A DNA stretch of 64,000 nucleotides from the NCBI GenBank assembly GCA_907163345.1, contig CAJQUN010000003.1, positions 23,885,879 through 23,949,878 on the forward strand, given 5' to 3'. Below, in pieces: positions 1 through 13,200 of the stretch. The notes under the pieces are model-generated. The model was given only the letters and a program-made list of their open reading frames with translations, had not been told where the DNA came from and did not search any database. Both the position numbers and the translations under genes were made by a program. The stretch's first letter is position 1. Each line of letters begins with the position of its first letter. The DNA comes from Haberlea rhodopensis (Eukaryota; Streptophyta; Magnoliopsida; Lamiales; Gesneriaceae).

Positions 1-510
1 CATGAGAATCATATTCATGTCAAATTAAAAGTGTTTATGGCACAAGGTAAAAAAATAACAGCATTGAGTGTTTTTATCAATTCACGAAAAGAACACAACT
101 AGTAGATTTGTTTGTCTCAAACAAAGCATATTTGAGGAACAACTTCCAAATCAGAGCCAATTCGAGTATGTTATGAGAACTAAAATTTTATCTAGACACT
201 GGAACATAGGCACTGACTAACAAAATCCAAACAAAAAAAGACTTGATTGAAAGTTCACATGCAGCAAAGCAATTCCAGAATTATAAGAAGACCTTAAGAG
301 CCAACTATTATCCAAATTAAACTCAAATGGATCATCTGACTCTATTCTAAAGAAACTCCTTGAAGTAAATGAAACAACTCTTATAGAAGTAAAGATTATC
401 ATACTTAGAACACAGAATACACTGCAAATATCAATCAACAGCAGCCAAAAAATAAATGACTATTAAAACTTCATTCATCTTAAAAGTGATTTCTGCAAAA
501 TGAGATCAAA

Positions 511-622
511 CATTCTGTGTCTTGAGAAACTTGACATGGTATCATAAGACTCAGCATAAACAAAAACATTCTGTATCTTGAGAAACTTGACATGGTATCA
601 TAAGACTCAGCATAAACAAAAA
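511..622. repeat. 56-bp tandem duplication in ATM intron 34
   Basis: Two copies (511-566 and 567-622) of a unit beginning CATTCTGTGTCTTGAGAAAC differ by very few bases. The rest of 1-741 is intron with no recognised feature. Confidence 0.8.
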
Positions 623-741
623 AATTCAACGAAAATGAAACATGTTTCTATGCCTCCCAAACAACAAAAATAATGGAGGAGAGTAATCCCTAATATTGAT
701 ATCACCATGTCCTAGGTATAAGATGTGCGGGCAATACTAAC

Positions 742-1273
742 TTGAAAGTACTAGGAATTGCAGCTCTGTGTCCAAGCAAACTGACAAGCACCTCAATACT
801 AGCCAGATGGTTGCGTTTATGCATATGATGAGCCGCAGCAGTGACCTTGTAATGTAGATCAACTATAAACTACATAAGAAAGCGTCATTTATGTTAAAAA
901 CAAGCATTCGTCAATAACTGCACAAGATAAAATTATTGCCAAGGATAAAATAGTACGAAAAAAACAGCTTGAGACAAGTTTTGAGGAATCACCATAAATA
1001 CTCTGTCAGGTCTGAAGATGTTAATCTTGTCAACAAGTTTGAAACTTTTTGAGTGCTCCTCACTAAAAGAACAAAGTAATAGAAAATAAAACACTTAAAC
1101 TTTTAGAAGAAACAAGACAAAATTACAGACAACTAACAGAAAGTATTGCACCTATCCAAGAAGCCATCCACAATAGTTTGAATAGTACATGCAATTGTAT
1201 CTTTAGAAAAGAATGGAAGTGTTGAGTCTGAGGAGCTGGAAGCTAGAGATAAAGTATGGTTCACAATAGAAAC
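742..1273 (-). CDS. ATM: ATM exons 32-34
   Basis: Exons: 1273-1152 (SDSTLPFFSKDTIACTIQTI), 1062-993 (KLVDKINIFRPDRVFM) and 869-742 (AAHHMHKRNHLASIEVLVSL). All three match the ATM block that follows exon 31, although they lie 10.5 kb away across intron 31. Exon 34 ends in phase 2 at AA|GTTAGT. The next exon was not found in 1-741, so it should lie beyond the left edge. Confidence 0.92.
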
Positions 1274-4200
1274 CTGCATACAAATGGAAGAAACTAACAA
1301 AACAGTTAGCATGTACAGATCGTATAATTTTAGATAGGACTTGATGTATTAAAATCATAATACTAGTTGTCTGATTGATTCCAACTGATTGCATTAGTTG
1401 ACTATTATAGAATAGGTTATATATATTGTACAGACAGCCCCTGAGATATATGAAAATCATTAACCATTCGTCAATTTGGTATCAGAGAACAAGAGAAAAC
1501 AAGATAAATTCTGTTGTTGTTCCTGGCTGAACCAGAGCCGTCTCCTTCTTCATCTTTCATCGTCTTATTTCCTACACCATGTCCGGAAAAACAGATGTGA
1601 ACGCTTCTTACAGCAAAAAGCAATCCACGGTGACTATTCATGAGACTTCCTTTCCAACAAATTCAATCAAGTTGGATGATGTTAATTATCGTACTTGGTC
1701 TCAACTTGTAAAGATGCATATTGCTGCCAGAAAGAGGGGATGCATCACAAGAAGGAAGATTGCAACCGCAGAGAACAACCAAAGCTATGATGAATGGGAG
1801 GCTAAAGGCACACAAGTCAAGTCTTGGCTCATCAATTTCATGACACACGGGCTGATGGCATATTTTGTGCAAGGTGGAAAGGCTAAAGAAGTTTGGATAC
1901 ATTATCTTGATGTGTCAAAACTTTTCGTAAGTCCATGAACCGATGAAGAAATCATTCCAATCATGCCAAGGAGATTGTTCACTTGTGGAAGAGTGCGATA
2001 ACGCGATATTTTTGGAACTTGATTAGCGTAGGCCAAATGATATGCCTAAAGGATATTGAGAAACTACGGAAGCGTAGTGCCGAGGATTGGATCTATATAT
2101 TATTGCAGGTCTTGATCACACCCTACATCAAGCTATTGACTGGGTTTTGGGCCTTTCGGCTACATTCTCCCTTACCAAGCCTAGAGGAAACTTATTCCCA
2201 GCTTAATCAAGAAGGCACATAGGCAGGTTACCATCGGATTAGAAGATCATTCTAAGGTTTTTTCAAAGGCTATCTAGAAACATATTACACGGCCAACACA
2301 AGCCATTGCACCAATTGGCATAGCCCAAACACACAATCGATATTTGTTGGAAGAAACATGGTTATTGTCAATAAACACTCATTTTGTTAAATATGCCTTA
2401 ATTAGATATATTTTCCTATCTATCTAAAGAGGCACTATATTATGAATACAAGATTATTTCCATTAGCATAATATTTCCTTGTAGCATAATATTTCCTTGT
2501 ACATACTCTTAAATTGATGTTGGTCAATCAAAAAACATCAATTTGTCAATCTAAATAATTTGTCTCAAAAGAAATAACAGCACTCCAATCTGGCAAAGCC
2601 GCCGTAAAAAAGTGTGCAAATGTACTTATCACCACACAAATTAGAAATCCACGGGCTATGATGATTCAAGAACTAGAAAGAAAAAAAACAAACTCCGGAG
2701 ATGAATCAACAAAAAAGAAATTTGACAGGGAACCAGGAAGAATACAAACCCTGTCAACCGCCGTTAGGGTTTGTATTCGCTGTTAGGGTTTGTATTCGGC
2801 CGCCGGTGAATAAGACTTCAATATAATTTTGGCTCTGATACCATGTCGATAAACACAATAAACACTCTTTTTGCTAAATTGTCTGAGTGGCTGAATGCTT
2901 TCTCTTTTGTATTGCTGTCTATCTATAGGGATAGTACTTCATATAATCTGCCTTCATTATATATATTTTCCTATCTAAAGAAACACTATATTAGGAAATA
3001 CAAGATTATTTTACGATCTTTTTGTGTAACAGTTATCGGGAAGATTTAACAAACTAACCTTCCTCTATCACAATTTAGATATATAACCTCCATATTTTTA
3101 AAATATCCAATTTACAATTCTATCCTTATTTAATAATTGACATTTAAATCTCTGTCATCTTCATTTCAATATTTTCCCTCAACCCAAATTGCATTCCTCT
3201 TCGTTCAGCAACCCTTTCCTTCACCCATTTGCATATCTAATTTGAAATGCAGTATATTTTCTAGAAGCCCATACCGTAAATCTAAATTTTGAACATAGTG
3301 TGTTTTGAGTGGCATAATACCACCGAACTCAAATAATGATTTGAACTTCAATATGCATAAACAAAACAGAACACCTATGTAAAATTCTTAGGAGTAAGAA
3401 GTCAAAAACATTTTTAATTACAATTATATGTTTCTAGGATTCTTGACTGGATCAAGTAAATTAAAACCCACCTACAGTTAAATGTTCTCTGAAAAAATAA
3501 ATAAATATACGCATCGATTGGAATATGAGAAATGAGAAATCTTTTGTAGAAAGAAATGAAAGACGCTCCAGGAGAGATCTTTTGATTTATACCCAATTGC
3601 TGAAGAATTTTTAGAAACGATAGTAGGAAAATGAAAAAGATAAACAAACTTTCGTGAATCTTTGGGGAAAGCGTGAGGATATTGGGTTAATTGGTTTAGG
3701 CATACAAGGTTAATCTTGGAAAAAGAAACAATTAATTTTTAAGGGAAGGTTAGTCAACAAAAGAATAAGTGGTGAGGGTCAAAAATCTAAAAAATAGGTT
3801 GACTGGAGTCATTTTTCAAATTGTCCCAACAGTTATCCATAGTGATACAAACTGAAACAAGAAGAAAAAGAAAGCAAGAAATAAACTCAGATGTTACTTA
3901 ATGAAATAAACTCAGATGTTACTTAATGACACTCCATATCTACTGCCTCTCTCTATGTATATTTCTTGTTTAGCTACTCAAGAAAATAATTCGTCTCTCA
4001 ATTATCGATTTAGGGAAACTGATCATATAACTAGCAGTCCCTCCACACTTAACACTCTACTGCCCTTAATGTTTCACAGGACTCCTATGCCTGTCTTGGG
4101 GGCTAGGAACATCATATTTTCTCCTGGACTCTATTCATCCGTCTTACTTGCGCCTAGTTACTCTAATGGTCTTGTTTCAATTAGAGAGATTGCTAAACAC

Positions 4201-7200
4201 TTTAATTGTCAAGTAAAATTCCACTCACTCTGTTTCAGGACAATCCTACAAAGATTAAGATTGGTACTAACAAGGAAAAGAGGCCTCTATTACTTGGCGG
4301 GGGTAAGGAGGTTACAATCTCAATCAAACCGTGTTTTCCAAGTAACAAAGAGACATCTGATAGAGAAAAAAATTATTTTTTATGGAAATGTTGATTAGGG
4401 ACCCATGTTTCCTAATCTGGAACGTCTACTTCCTAAGTTGCTTACATGTTCTGTTTCTAGTTCAAGGTGCGAGCGAAAGCTGCAATTATGCTATGAGTCA
4501 TCATTTATCGTTCAAACTAAGCTTCAATAAAATTTCAATTCCATTTACCATGTTTTTTATGGATCTTAGGAGTCATTTCTCAATTCCTACTCCAGGTCCC
4601 CGGGTCATAGTACATTGTGTCTAATAAATTGAGAATACTTACCAAAGTCTAAGGACGGTGTTTTACTCATTACTCCTCAATTTTCAAAAAATGATTGTTA
4701 CGGTCTTTGATTTTAACAATGGTCATGAGATTGTCCATCAGTCCCTTGTGGAATTATTCAAAGAAAAAGTTCTTCACCAAATAACATATACATAAACACA
4801 CTGTGACGTGACACTCCAGCACCATTCATGGCCAAACAAAAGCAAATGATTGATGATTGCATAATTCAAGCAATCCACTCAATAAGTAGGCTTTAATGTA
4901 AATGCCACAATGTATGTACCTTCCTTAGTTAAAGGCTTAGTTAAAGGATGAATTAGGCTTAGTTAAAGGATGAATTATAGGAATGTAATTACTATAATTG
5001 TACTATATATATTTGTAATGAAGAAGAGAAAAGATTATTCTGTGCAATTGACATGGTATCAGAGCCAGAACTTCAGAACTAAATTTTTTTCTTCTCTTTT
5101 GTTGGGATTCCGTCGCTGCCTTCATCGGAATTATTTCCGACTTTGATTGTTCAGCACTTCGGTTTCTTGCTCGACGTGTTCGTGCGCTGATCTACATCGG
5201 ATATTAATATTCCGAAATTGGTTGGTCAGCCCGTGAATCTCCATTTGCGCTGATCTTCATCCGGAATTTGTTTTTCCGTGAAATTGATTGTTCAGCCCAT
5301 CGGGTTCTTGTTGTTTTGCTTGTGCGTTGGTCTTCATTGGAAATTCACTTTCCGTAACTGATTCACCAGCTTATCATCTTCTTGTGCGTTGATAGTCATC
5401 GATTTACATTGAAACTGACTAAGTGGCTACAAGATTTTTCTTTCCTTCTCTTTTTCCGTATTTTGTCTTGATTTTCCGGAATCAATTATCTTCGGAAATA
5501 AGAGATTGGACTGTGTGTGTTGTTGCTCGTACACATTTCAGATATTTTTTCTCATTGAGTCTGTCGGTTCCACCAATAATTATAATGAGTAATTTTGAAA
5601 GTTTTGGGGTAAAATTCACTGGCAAAAATTACTCAGCCTGGGAATTTCAATTTCGTTTATTTGTATTGGGGAAGGAGTTATGGGGTCATATTGATGGGAG
5701 TGACCCGGCACCCAAAGACGATTCTCAATTAGCACAATGGCAAATCAAAAATGCTCGAATAATGACTTGGATATTAGCATCTGTTGATCCTCTCATTGTG
5801 CTCAATTTACGACCATATCAAACCGCCAAAGCCCTGTGGGAGTATCTCAAGAAAGTTTACAGTCAGAATAATGCGGCTCGACGATTCCAATTGGAATATG
5901 AGATTGCAAACTATACTCAGAGCGAACTTTCCGTCCAGGAATATTTCACTGGTTTTCAGACGTTATGGGCTGAATTCGCTGATATTACTTATGCTAATGT
6001 TCCTGATGGCTCGCTGGCTGCTGTCCAATCAATTCATGAACAAAGCAAGCGAGATCAATTTCTGATGAAATTGAGATCTGAATTCGAAATAGTCAGATCC
6101 GCACTGATGAACCGCGATCCCTCTCCCTCATTGGATGTTTGCTTCGGAGAACTCCTTCGTGAAGAGCAACGTCTTACTACACAAGGGACGTTCCAACACC
6201 ACACAAACTCGACGAATGTCACTGCTTATGCGTCCCACGTGAAAGGAAAAATGAAGGACATTCGCCACGTCCAATGCTATACTTGCAAAGAATATGGGCA
6301 CATGGCAAACCAATGTGTCACTAAGAAATGTAACTACTGCAAGAAGCCTGGCCACATCATCAAGGACTGTCCCACACGTCCTTCAAATCGACGAACCACC
6401 AGTTATCAAGCCACAGGTAGGACCCTCCCCGCCTATAGTTGGAGACTCTTCGGTCATTACTCCTGAAACCATCCAACAGATGATCGTTTCTGCACTCTCT
6501 ACTTTAGGCCTTCAAGGTAACAATCTCGCTCATTTGAAATCTTGGCTTGTTGACTCTTGTGCTTCAAATCATATGACCAGGACTTCGGATAATCTTCACA
6601 ATCTTCGACCATATACCGATTCCTTACAAATTACAATCGCTGATGGTACTAAACTTCCGATTCATGAGACTGGCGATATTAATTCCTCTGTCAGGAGATG
6701 TGTTTGTATCTCCATCACTGTCTACCAGTCTTTTATCCGTCGGACAGTTAGTTGATGACAATTGTAATGTTTTGTTTTCTCGTTCTGGTTGTCTTGTGCA
6801 GGATCAGGTGTCGGGGAGGATACTCGCGAAGGGCCCTAAAGTTGGACGCTTATTTTTCTTACATTTTTCCATTCCTTCAGTTATTTCATTGGCATGTAAT
6901 GCTGTTAATAATACCAATGACATTTGGCACAAGCGTTTGGGTCATCCTAACCCTACTGTCTTATCTCATATAATAAAATCGGGTTTGTTGGGAAATAAAA
7001 ATCAATTGTCATCTCAATTTTCTCTAGATTGTACTACTTGCAAATTAGGAAAGAGTAAGTCTCTTTCATTTCCGACCATTGGTACTCGTGCAGAAAAATG
7101 TTTTCACTTGATTCATAGTGATGTGTAGGGCGTCTCCCCTGTTATATCTCATGCACAATATAAGTATTTTGTTACATTCATTGATGATTATAGCAGATAC

Positions 7201-10200
7201 ACATGGGTTTATTTTCTTCGGTCCAAATCTGAGGTATTCTCTATGTTCCAACGCTTTATATCTTTCGTTGAAACTCAATTTTCTACCACTATCAAAATCC
7301 TCAGATCTGACTCCGGCGGAGAATACATGTCTCGTCAATTTCATGATTTCCTTGAACAAAAAGGTATTATTTCCCAGCATTCTTGTCCATATACACCACA
7401 ACAAAATGGGGTGGCGGAACGTAAAAATCGTCACTTACTAGATGTCACTCGCACTTTGTTACTTGAAGCTGCGGTTCCTGCAAAATTTTGGGTTGAAGCT
7501 TTATCTACGGCCGTTTACCTCATAAATCGATTACCATCCAGTGCACTTCAATTTGTCACCCCATATTACCAGCTCCATAAACATCACCCTAGTTATCTTA
7601 ATTTACACACTTTTGGATGTATTTGCTTCGTTCATTTACCTAGTATTGAACGAAATAAATTGTCGGCTCAATCAGTCAAATGCGCTTTTATGGGATACAG
7701 TGTTTCTCATAAGGGATATGTTTGCTATGATTCTCACTCTAACAAGTTTCGTATTTCTCGTCATGTCATTTTCTTTGAAAATCAATATTTCTTTAGCAAA
7801 TCAATTGGGTCCACGCATTCACCACCTGTTCTTCCATCCTTCGATGAGCCATCTACATCTTCTCCACGCTTCAAGCCTGGTATTGTTTATGAAAGACGAC
7901 GTCCAACTTTGCATCCTCGAGAGCCCGACCCTCCACCTGACACTGCTCAAACTCTGGATCACGTGATAACCACGGCCTCTGACACTACTCTTCGGCGCTC
8001 ATCACGTTCTTCTCATCCTCCTGATCGGTATGGCTTCTCTCCTTCCTCATATCATGCTACTTTGTCAGCTAATCCCATTCCTACGTGTTACTCGGAAGCT
8101 ATTACGCATGAATGTTGGAAGACCGCTATTAATGAGGAGTTACAAGCTCTTCAAGAAAATGCCACATGGGATATTGTCACTTGTCCACCACAGGTTAAAG
8201 CACTTGGCTGTAAATGGGTTTACTCTATCAAACTTCACTCCGACGGAACATTGGACAGATACAAAGCCAGATTGGTTGCTCTTGGTAATCGTCAGGAGTA
8301 TGGAATTAACTACGAGGACACTTTTGCTCCTGTTGCGAAAATGACTACGGTGCGTACTATACTATCTATTGCTGCTTCGCAAGGCTGGCCTCTACATCAA
8401 ATGGATGTTCAAAATTGCCTTCTTACATGGTGATCTCAAAGAAGATGTGTATATGAAACTCCCTCCGGGTCTTTCTTCTGATTCTCCATTAGACGTTTGC
8501 AAATTGAAACGCTCTCTCTACGGCTTGAAACAATCTCCTCGTGCTTGGTTTGAAAAATTTCGATCCAACTTGCTCCACTTCTCCTTTCAGCAAAGTAAGT
8601 TTGACTGCTCTTTGTTTCTTTGCAAGACATCGACGGGTATTGTTCTTCTTCTTGTCTACGTGGACGACATTGTCATTACTGGGAATGATTCTGCTCTAAT
8701 TACACGTCTCCAACAGCATCTTCAGGCCTCATTTCATATGAAAGACCTGGGTCAGCTCACCTACTTCTTGGGGTTGGAAATTCAGACAAGTCCTTCTGGT
8801 ATATTCTTGAATCAGTATAAATACACACTGGATCTCATTGCTTTGGCACGACTTCAGGACTCTCCTCCTGTCGACACTCCATTGGAAGTTAACGTGAAAT
8901 ATCGGGGTGCGGAAGGTGATCTTCTTCCTGATCCCACTTTGTATCGACAACTTGTTGGGAGCTTAAATTATTTGACTATCACACGACCTGATATATCCTA
9001 TGCGGTTCAACAAGTTAGTCAGTTCATGCAATCTCCTAGACATCTACATCTTGCTGCAGTTAGGCGAATCATTCGCTATCTTCGTGGCTCTCCTATGAAG
9101 GGGATATTTTTTCCCGCCTCGAATAAACTTCAACTTGTTGCCTATAGTGATGCTGACTGGGCGGCCTGTCCAGATACTCGTCGCTCTGTCACTGGATGGT
9201 GTATGTTTCTTGGTCACTCCTTGATCTCATGGAAAAGTAAGAAACAACCTCGCGTACCCAAATCTTCTACCGAATCTGAATATCGTGCTATGTCTGCTGC
9301 TTGTTCTGAAATTATGTGGCTACGTGGACTACTAGATGAACTGGGATTTACTCAACACGAACCCACACCTCTTCATGGAGACAACACTAGTGCCATTCAA
9401 ATCGCAACCAATCCAGTATTCCATGAACGAACGAAACATATTGAGGTAGACTGTCATTCTATTCGAGAAGTTGTGGACAACAAGACAATCACCCTTCCTC
9501 ATGTCTCTAGTGACCTTCAACTTGCCGACATATTTACAAAACCAATGACTCGACAACGACATCATTTTCTGATTAGCAAATTGCTGCTTCTTGACAAACC
9601 AGCATCAATTTGAGGGGGGATGACACTCCAGCACCATTCATGGCCAAACAAAAGTAAATGATTGATGATTGCATAATTCAAGCAATCCACTCAATAAGTA
9701 GGATTTAATGTAAATGACACAATGTATGTACCTTCCTTAGTTAAAGGCTTAGTTAAAGGATGAATTAGGCTTAGTTAAAGGATGAATTAGGCTTAGTTAA
9801 AGGATGAATTATAGGAATGTAATTACTATAATTGTACTATATATATTTGTAATGAAGAAGAGAAAAGATTATTCTGTGCAATTGACATGACGGACGCAGG
9901 TGTTTTTGGAAATGGGGTGCAAAAAAAATTTAGGGGTCGAAATATAATTTATGAAGGGCAAAATGTAATTTTTAAGGGGCGAACTACAATTTTTTTAGGG
10001 TAAAATTGTAATTTTTAAAAAATATATATTTAAGGTAAACAAAATTTTTTTAAAGGCCCCCCCCTCGCCCCTGATTGAATCCTCCCATGCGAACAGGACG
10101 CATACCAGAGCGTAAAAATTACTATATTCTTGAAGTGGCATGAGCTTTATTCTTCACTATGTGTGTCCAAAAATGTTTCTGGACTGATGCTGTCATAACT

Positions 10201-13200
10201 GCTATTTTTCTCATCAACCACATGCCTGCTAAAGTCATTGACTATCAAATACGTCTTTCTTGCTACTCCAACTCTCAAAAAAGGCTATAAATGTTGTCAT
10301 CCTATGGGGATTTACAACGCCACTATGGTTGTTCAATTCTACGAACCTGGGCCTTATTTGGGGATGGGTGTCTTAGGTTCCTCTCACAGGGTTGGGGGAT
10401 TAACCATAAGGAAAATGAAAACTTATGGCCGGAAGAAAAAATTGGATTGCAGGAGGCTAGGAGTCTTTTAATAGTCGGGGATTCCTCTGTTGATGGGTAG
10501 CAGAAGTCTCTTTATGATACGAACCTATAGCACCCCCTCGGGAAAGAAAGGAGAGGCGAGATGAATTGTTCTTCAAGCATGAATATATAAAGGATCAAGG
10601 ATGTTGCGATCATAGCCCCTGCAAGCTCCAATGCCCCTCTCAATGATAACACCATGCCACTTGATGACTCTCCACTTGATGACTCTTCACAGACAAGTCT
10701 CGAGATACATTCTTTTTCCCCTTCTTTGACTCTAGAACCTCCTATCTAAAATCCTCAAGTTGAGGATACTCTTTTAATGATCTAAAGCATCTGATAGGTT
10801 AGGTTTAACAAAATCATCCTTGTAAAAGAAATTGAGATGAGCGGTTGTCCACCGGTTGACACTCAAATTGATACCAATATCAAACTTGGAAAAGTAAAAG
10901 ATGGCACTCCAGTCGATATTGGAAGACATCAAGGATTAGCAGTAATCTTATGCACTCTCCTTACGAAGAACATCTTGCAGCAATACATCGGATTCTTCGT
11001 TACTTAAAGTTCACCAGGGAAAGGGATTTTTTTTTCTTTCAAAAAATGTGAAGATGTGCGCAATCAATCAGTGATTGAAGGTCCATAACTGGAATATTGT
11101 ACATTCCTTCGAGGGTAATCTTGTCACCTGGAGAAATAAAACAAAAAAAACAAAGTGCGGGCGATAGAAGCAGCGGCGAGGAGGAGTTTAAAGCATAGGC
11201 TCAAGGAATATGTGAAACTCCGTGGTTAAAAAGAGTTATGGAAGATATTAAGAGGCCATTGATTTTACCAATAAAGCTATATGGTGACAATAAATCAGCC
11301 ATTAGCATAGCTCATAATCTGGTTTACATAACAGAACAAAGCATATAGAGAGAGAGAGAGATAAACAAGCACTTTTTAACAGGAAATTTGAAGAAGGAAC
11401 AATCACGTTATAAATATTCTTACCAAGGGCTTCTAAAAGACAACCTTTTGAGGATCAAGTTAGAAAGTTGGGTATGATATCTTTGCACCAACTTGGGGGT
11501 AGTGTCGATAAATCAAGAAAATTATAATCCCATGACTTAAGAGATTGACTGATGTAAATCCAATAATATATGGAATTGCATTCTTTCCTTTTATTCTATT
11601 TTTCTTCTTCATAAGAATGTTAAGTTGTACGAAAAAGCAAGTTGAAACAAGTAAAGGAGTCTTCTCCATGCAAAAATTATCAAATGCTCTGCAGCTTACA
11701 ACATAAGATATTAACAATGTAGTTGTAGGCAGTAAGATAGTGAAATGTACCATTTGCTTCTTAATTAGTTCATCCCTTTCATGTTCGGAGATATCAGCAA
11801 TAAGTAAAATATAAGTTTCCAGCACTCTTGATCCCCTTTCCCACCCAGCTCTTTTACTGCAGTGCATTGCCATGCAGACAGAAATGATATGCACAAAGTG
11901 ACTCTTTACTAAATCTGCACAAGGCTGGCAAGCAACCTGAGAAAGAGAACAATAATAAAAACCAGCATATATAATTCAAGATATCCAAGAGCTAAAATGT
12001 TATTTTGTAAACCTGATCTGGGTGTCACTAATTCCCAAATATCAATCCACGTCAAGTCAACATGACATAAAACTACCCTATGCTAAAATCATTGACTCAA
12101 GGTAAGGTTTCTACCAAAATGCGGTCAAACAGGTATTATTTAGATATTAAAAAAAAAAACCCACATATTGAGAAAATACAAAGGATCAGCTAAACCTAAA
12201 CAACTTGGACAGGGATTAATACAAATCTAAAAATATTAATAATATTCCCCCGTTGCTAATTTTAATTTTTCATCACTGCTTGACTTATCCAGCTAACTAA
12301 ATCTTCTCTCAACGTATTAAATTTCAAGAGATCTACATATAAAAAGCAGTTCATCATGTGTACTAAGGTGAAAACAGATTTTGGGTGGAAAATGGCTTTC
12401 AGGACAGTAAGTTAACTGAAGCTAAAACATTCTTAGAGGAAAGAATTGCAGGGCTAGCTACCTTAGCAACCCATTTTAAGCTGTCAGTATCCTCCTGCAA
12501 GATCAAAGCTGGAAGCAGCCACGGACAACAATATTTTATGAAGTTCATAGGTTCCAAGTTCGACATAAAAAGGTCTCTTGCCTGCCAATTCAATTAGATT
12601 AACTGTCTAGTCTTCTATTTACACGTTAAATACCATTGATGCATAATATATGACATTACCTCAACAAGGGCAACTAAGCTTACACCACAAGCAACCCAAT
12701 AACAGAGAATTGGCCCCATAAGCTCCTCCAAGAACTTCAAGAGTATTGAAAGCGAAAAAAAATTTGTAAAGTTTATGTTATATAATTACATTAATCAACA
12801 GAAAATATATTCATCACCTTTGTCCTGTTTGCATAGCACGCTTCCCTAGATAAAGTGTCAAGCACAGAACTGACTAGTTCTCTGAATAAGGGATCAAAAT
12901 TTAGGAAAGTCAAGCCAAGGTCAAATGCAACATAAAGATGTGGCTACTTTACTTATCCCCTTTTACCTTTGAGAGGGATCAATAGCAGCAACAACAGATA
13001 TCATAAAAACAGCCTGTATGTGAAATTAGAAATCAATAGGGTAAGAGTAGATTGCCATGATCTTATAGAACATATGTAACAACGAAAATTTAGGGGAGCA
13101 AAATTTGGTTAGGATTACTTAGCATCTTCATGGAAGATTGTCCAAGTGTCGCATGGTATTCGGTTCTAGACAATCAACACTAGGCTCGTGATACCATGCC

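Larger units (their letters stand above)
4809..9887 (+). mobile_element. copia-1: near-complete, recent Ty1/copia retrotransposon
   Basis: The element has two LTRs, a tRNA-Met primer site (TGGTATCAGAGCC, 5054-5066), gag and pol in copia order (protease, integrase, reverse transcriptase, RNase H), a polypurine tract (TGAGGGGGGA, 9611-9620) and a 5-bp target duplication TGACG (4804-4808 and 9888-9892). It lies inside the copia-A remnant in ATM intron 31, antisense to ATM. The LTRs differ by three substitutions and one 22-bp repeat unit, so insertion is recent. The coding region nevertheless carries several frameshifts and a stop, so the copy is not autonomous as read. Confidence 0.95.

Noticed and set aside
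1..741. Search for ATM exon 35 at the left edge
   Set aside because: No block continuing from exon 34 (expected after IPSTF) was found on the minus strand, so it is left as intron.
6294..6466. Programmed gag-pol frameshift in copia-1
   Set aside because: Most plant copia elements use a single frame, no slippery site is evident, and other frame breaks and a stop occur downstream; simple decay is more likely.
11460..11750. Extension of ATM exon 31 along the long open frame
   Set aside because: The ATM-like sequence stops at DELIKKQM and the next conserved block starts at exon 32; the extension overlaps the copia-A remnant.
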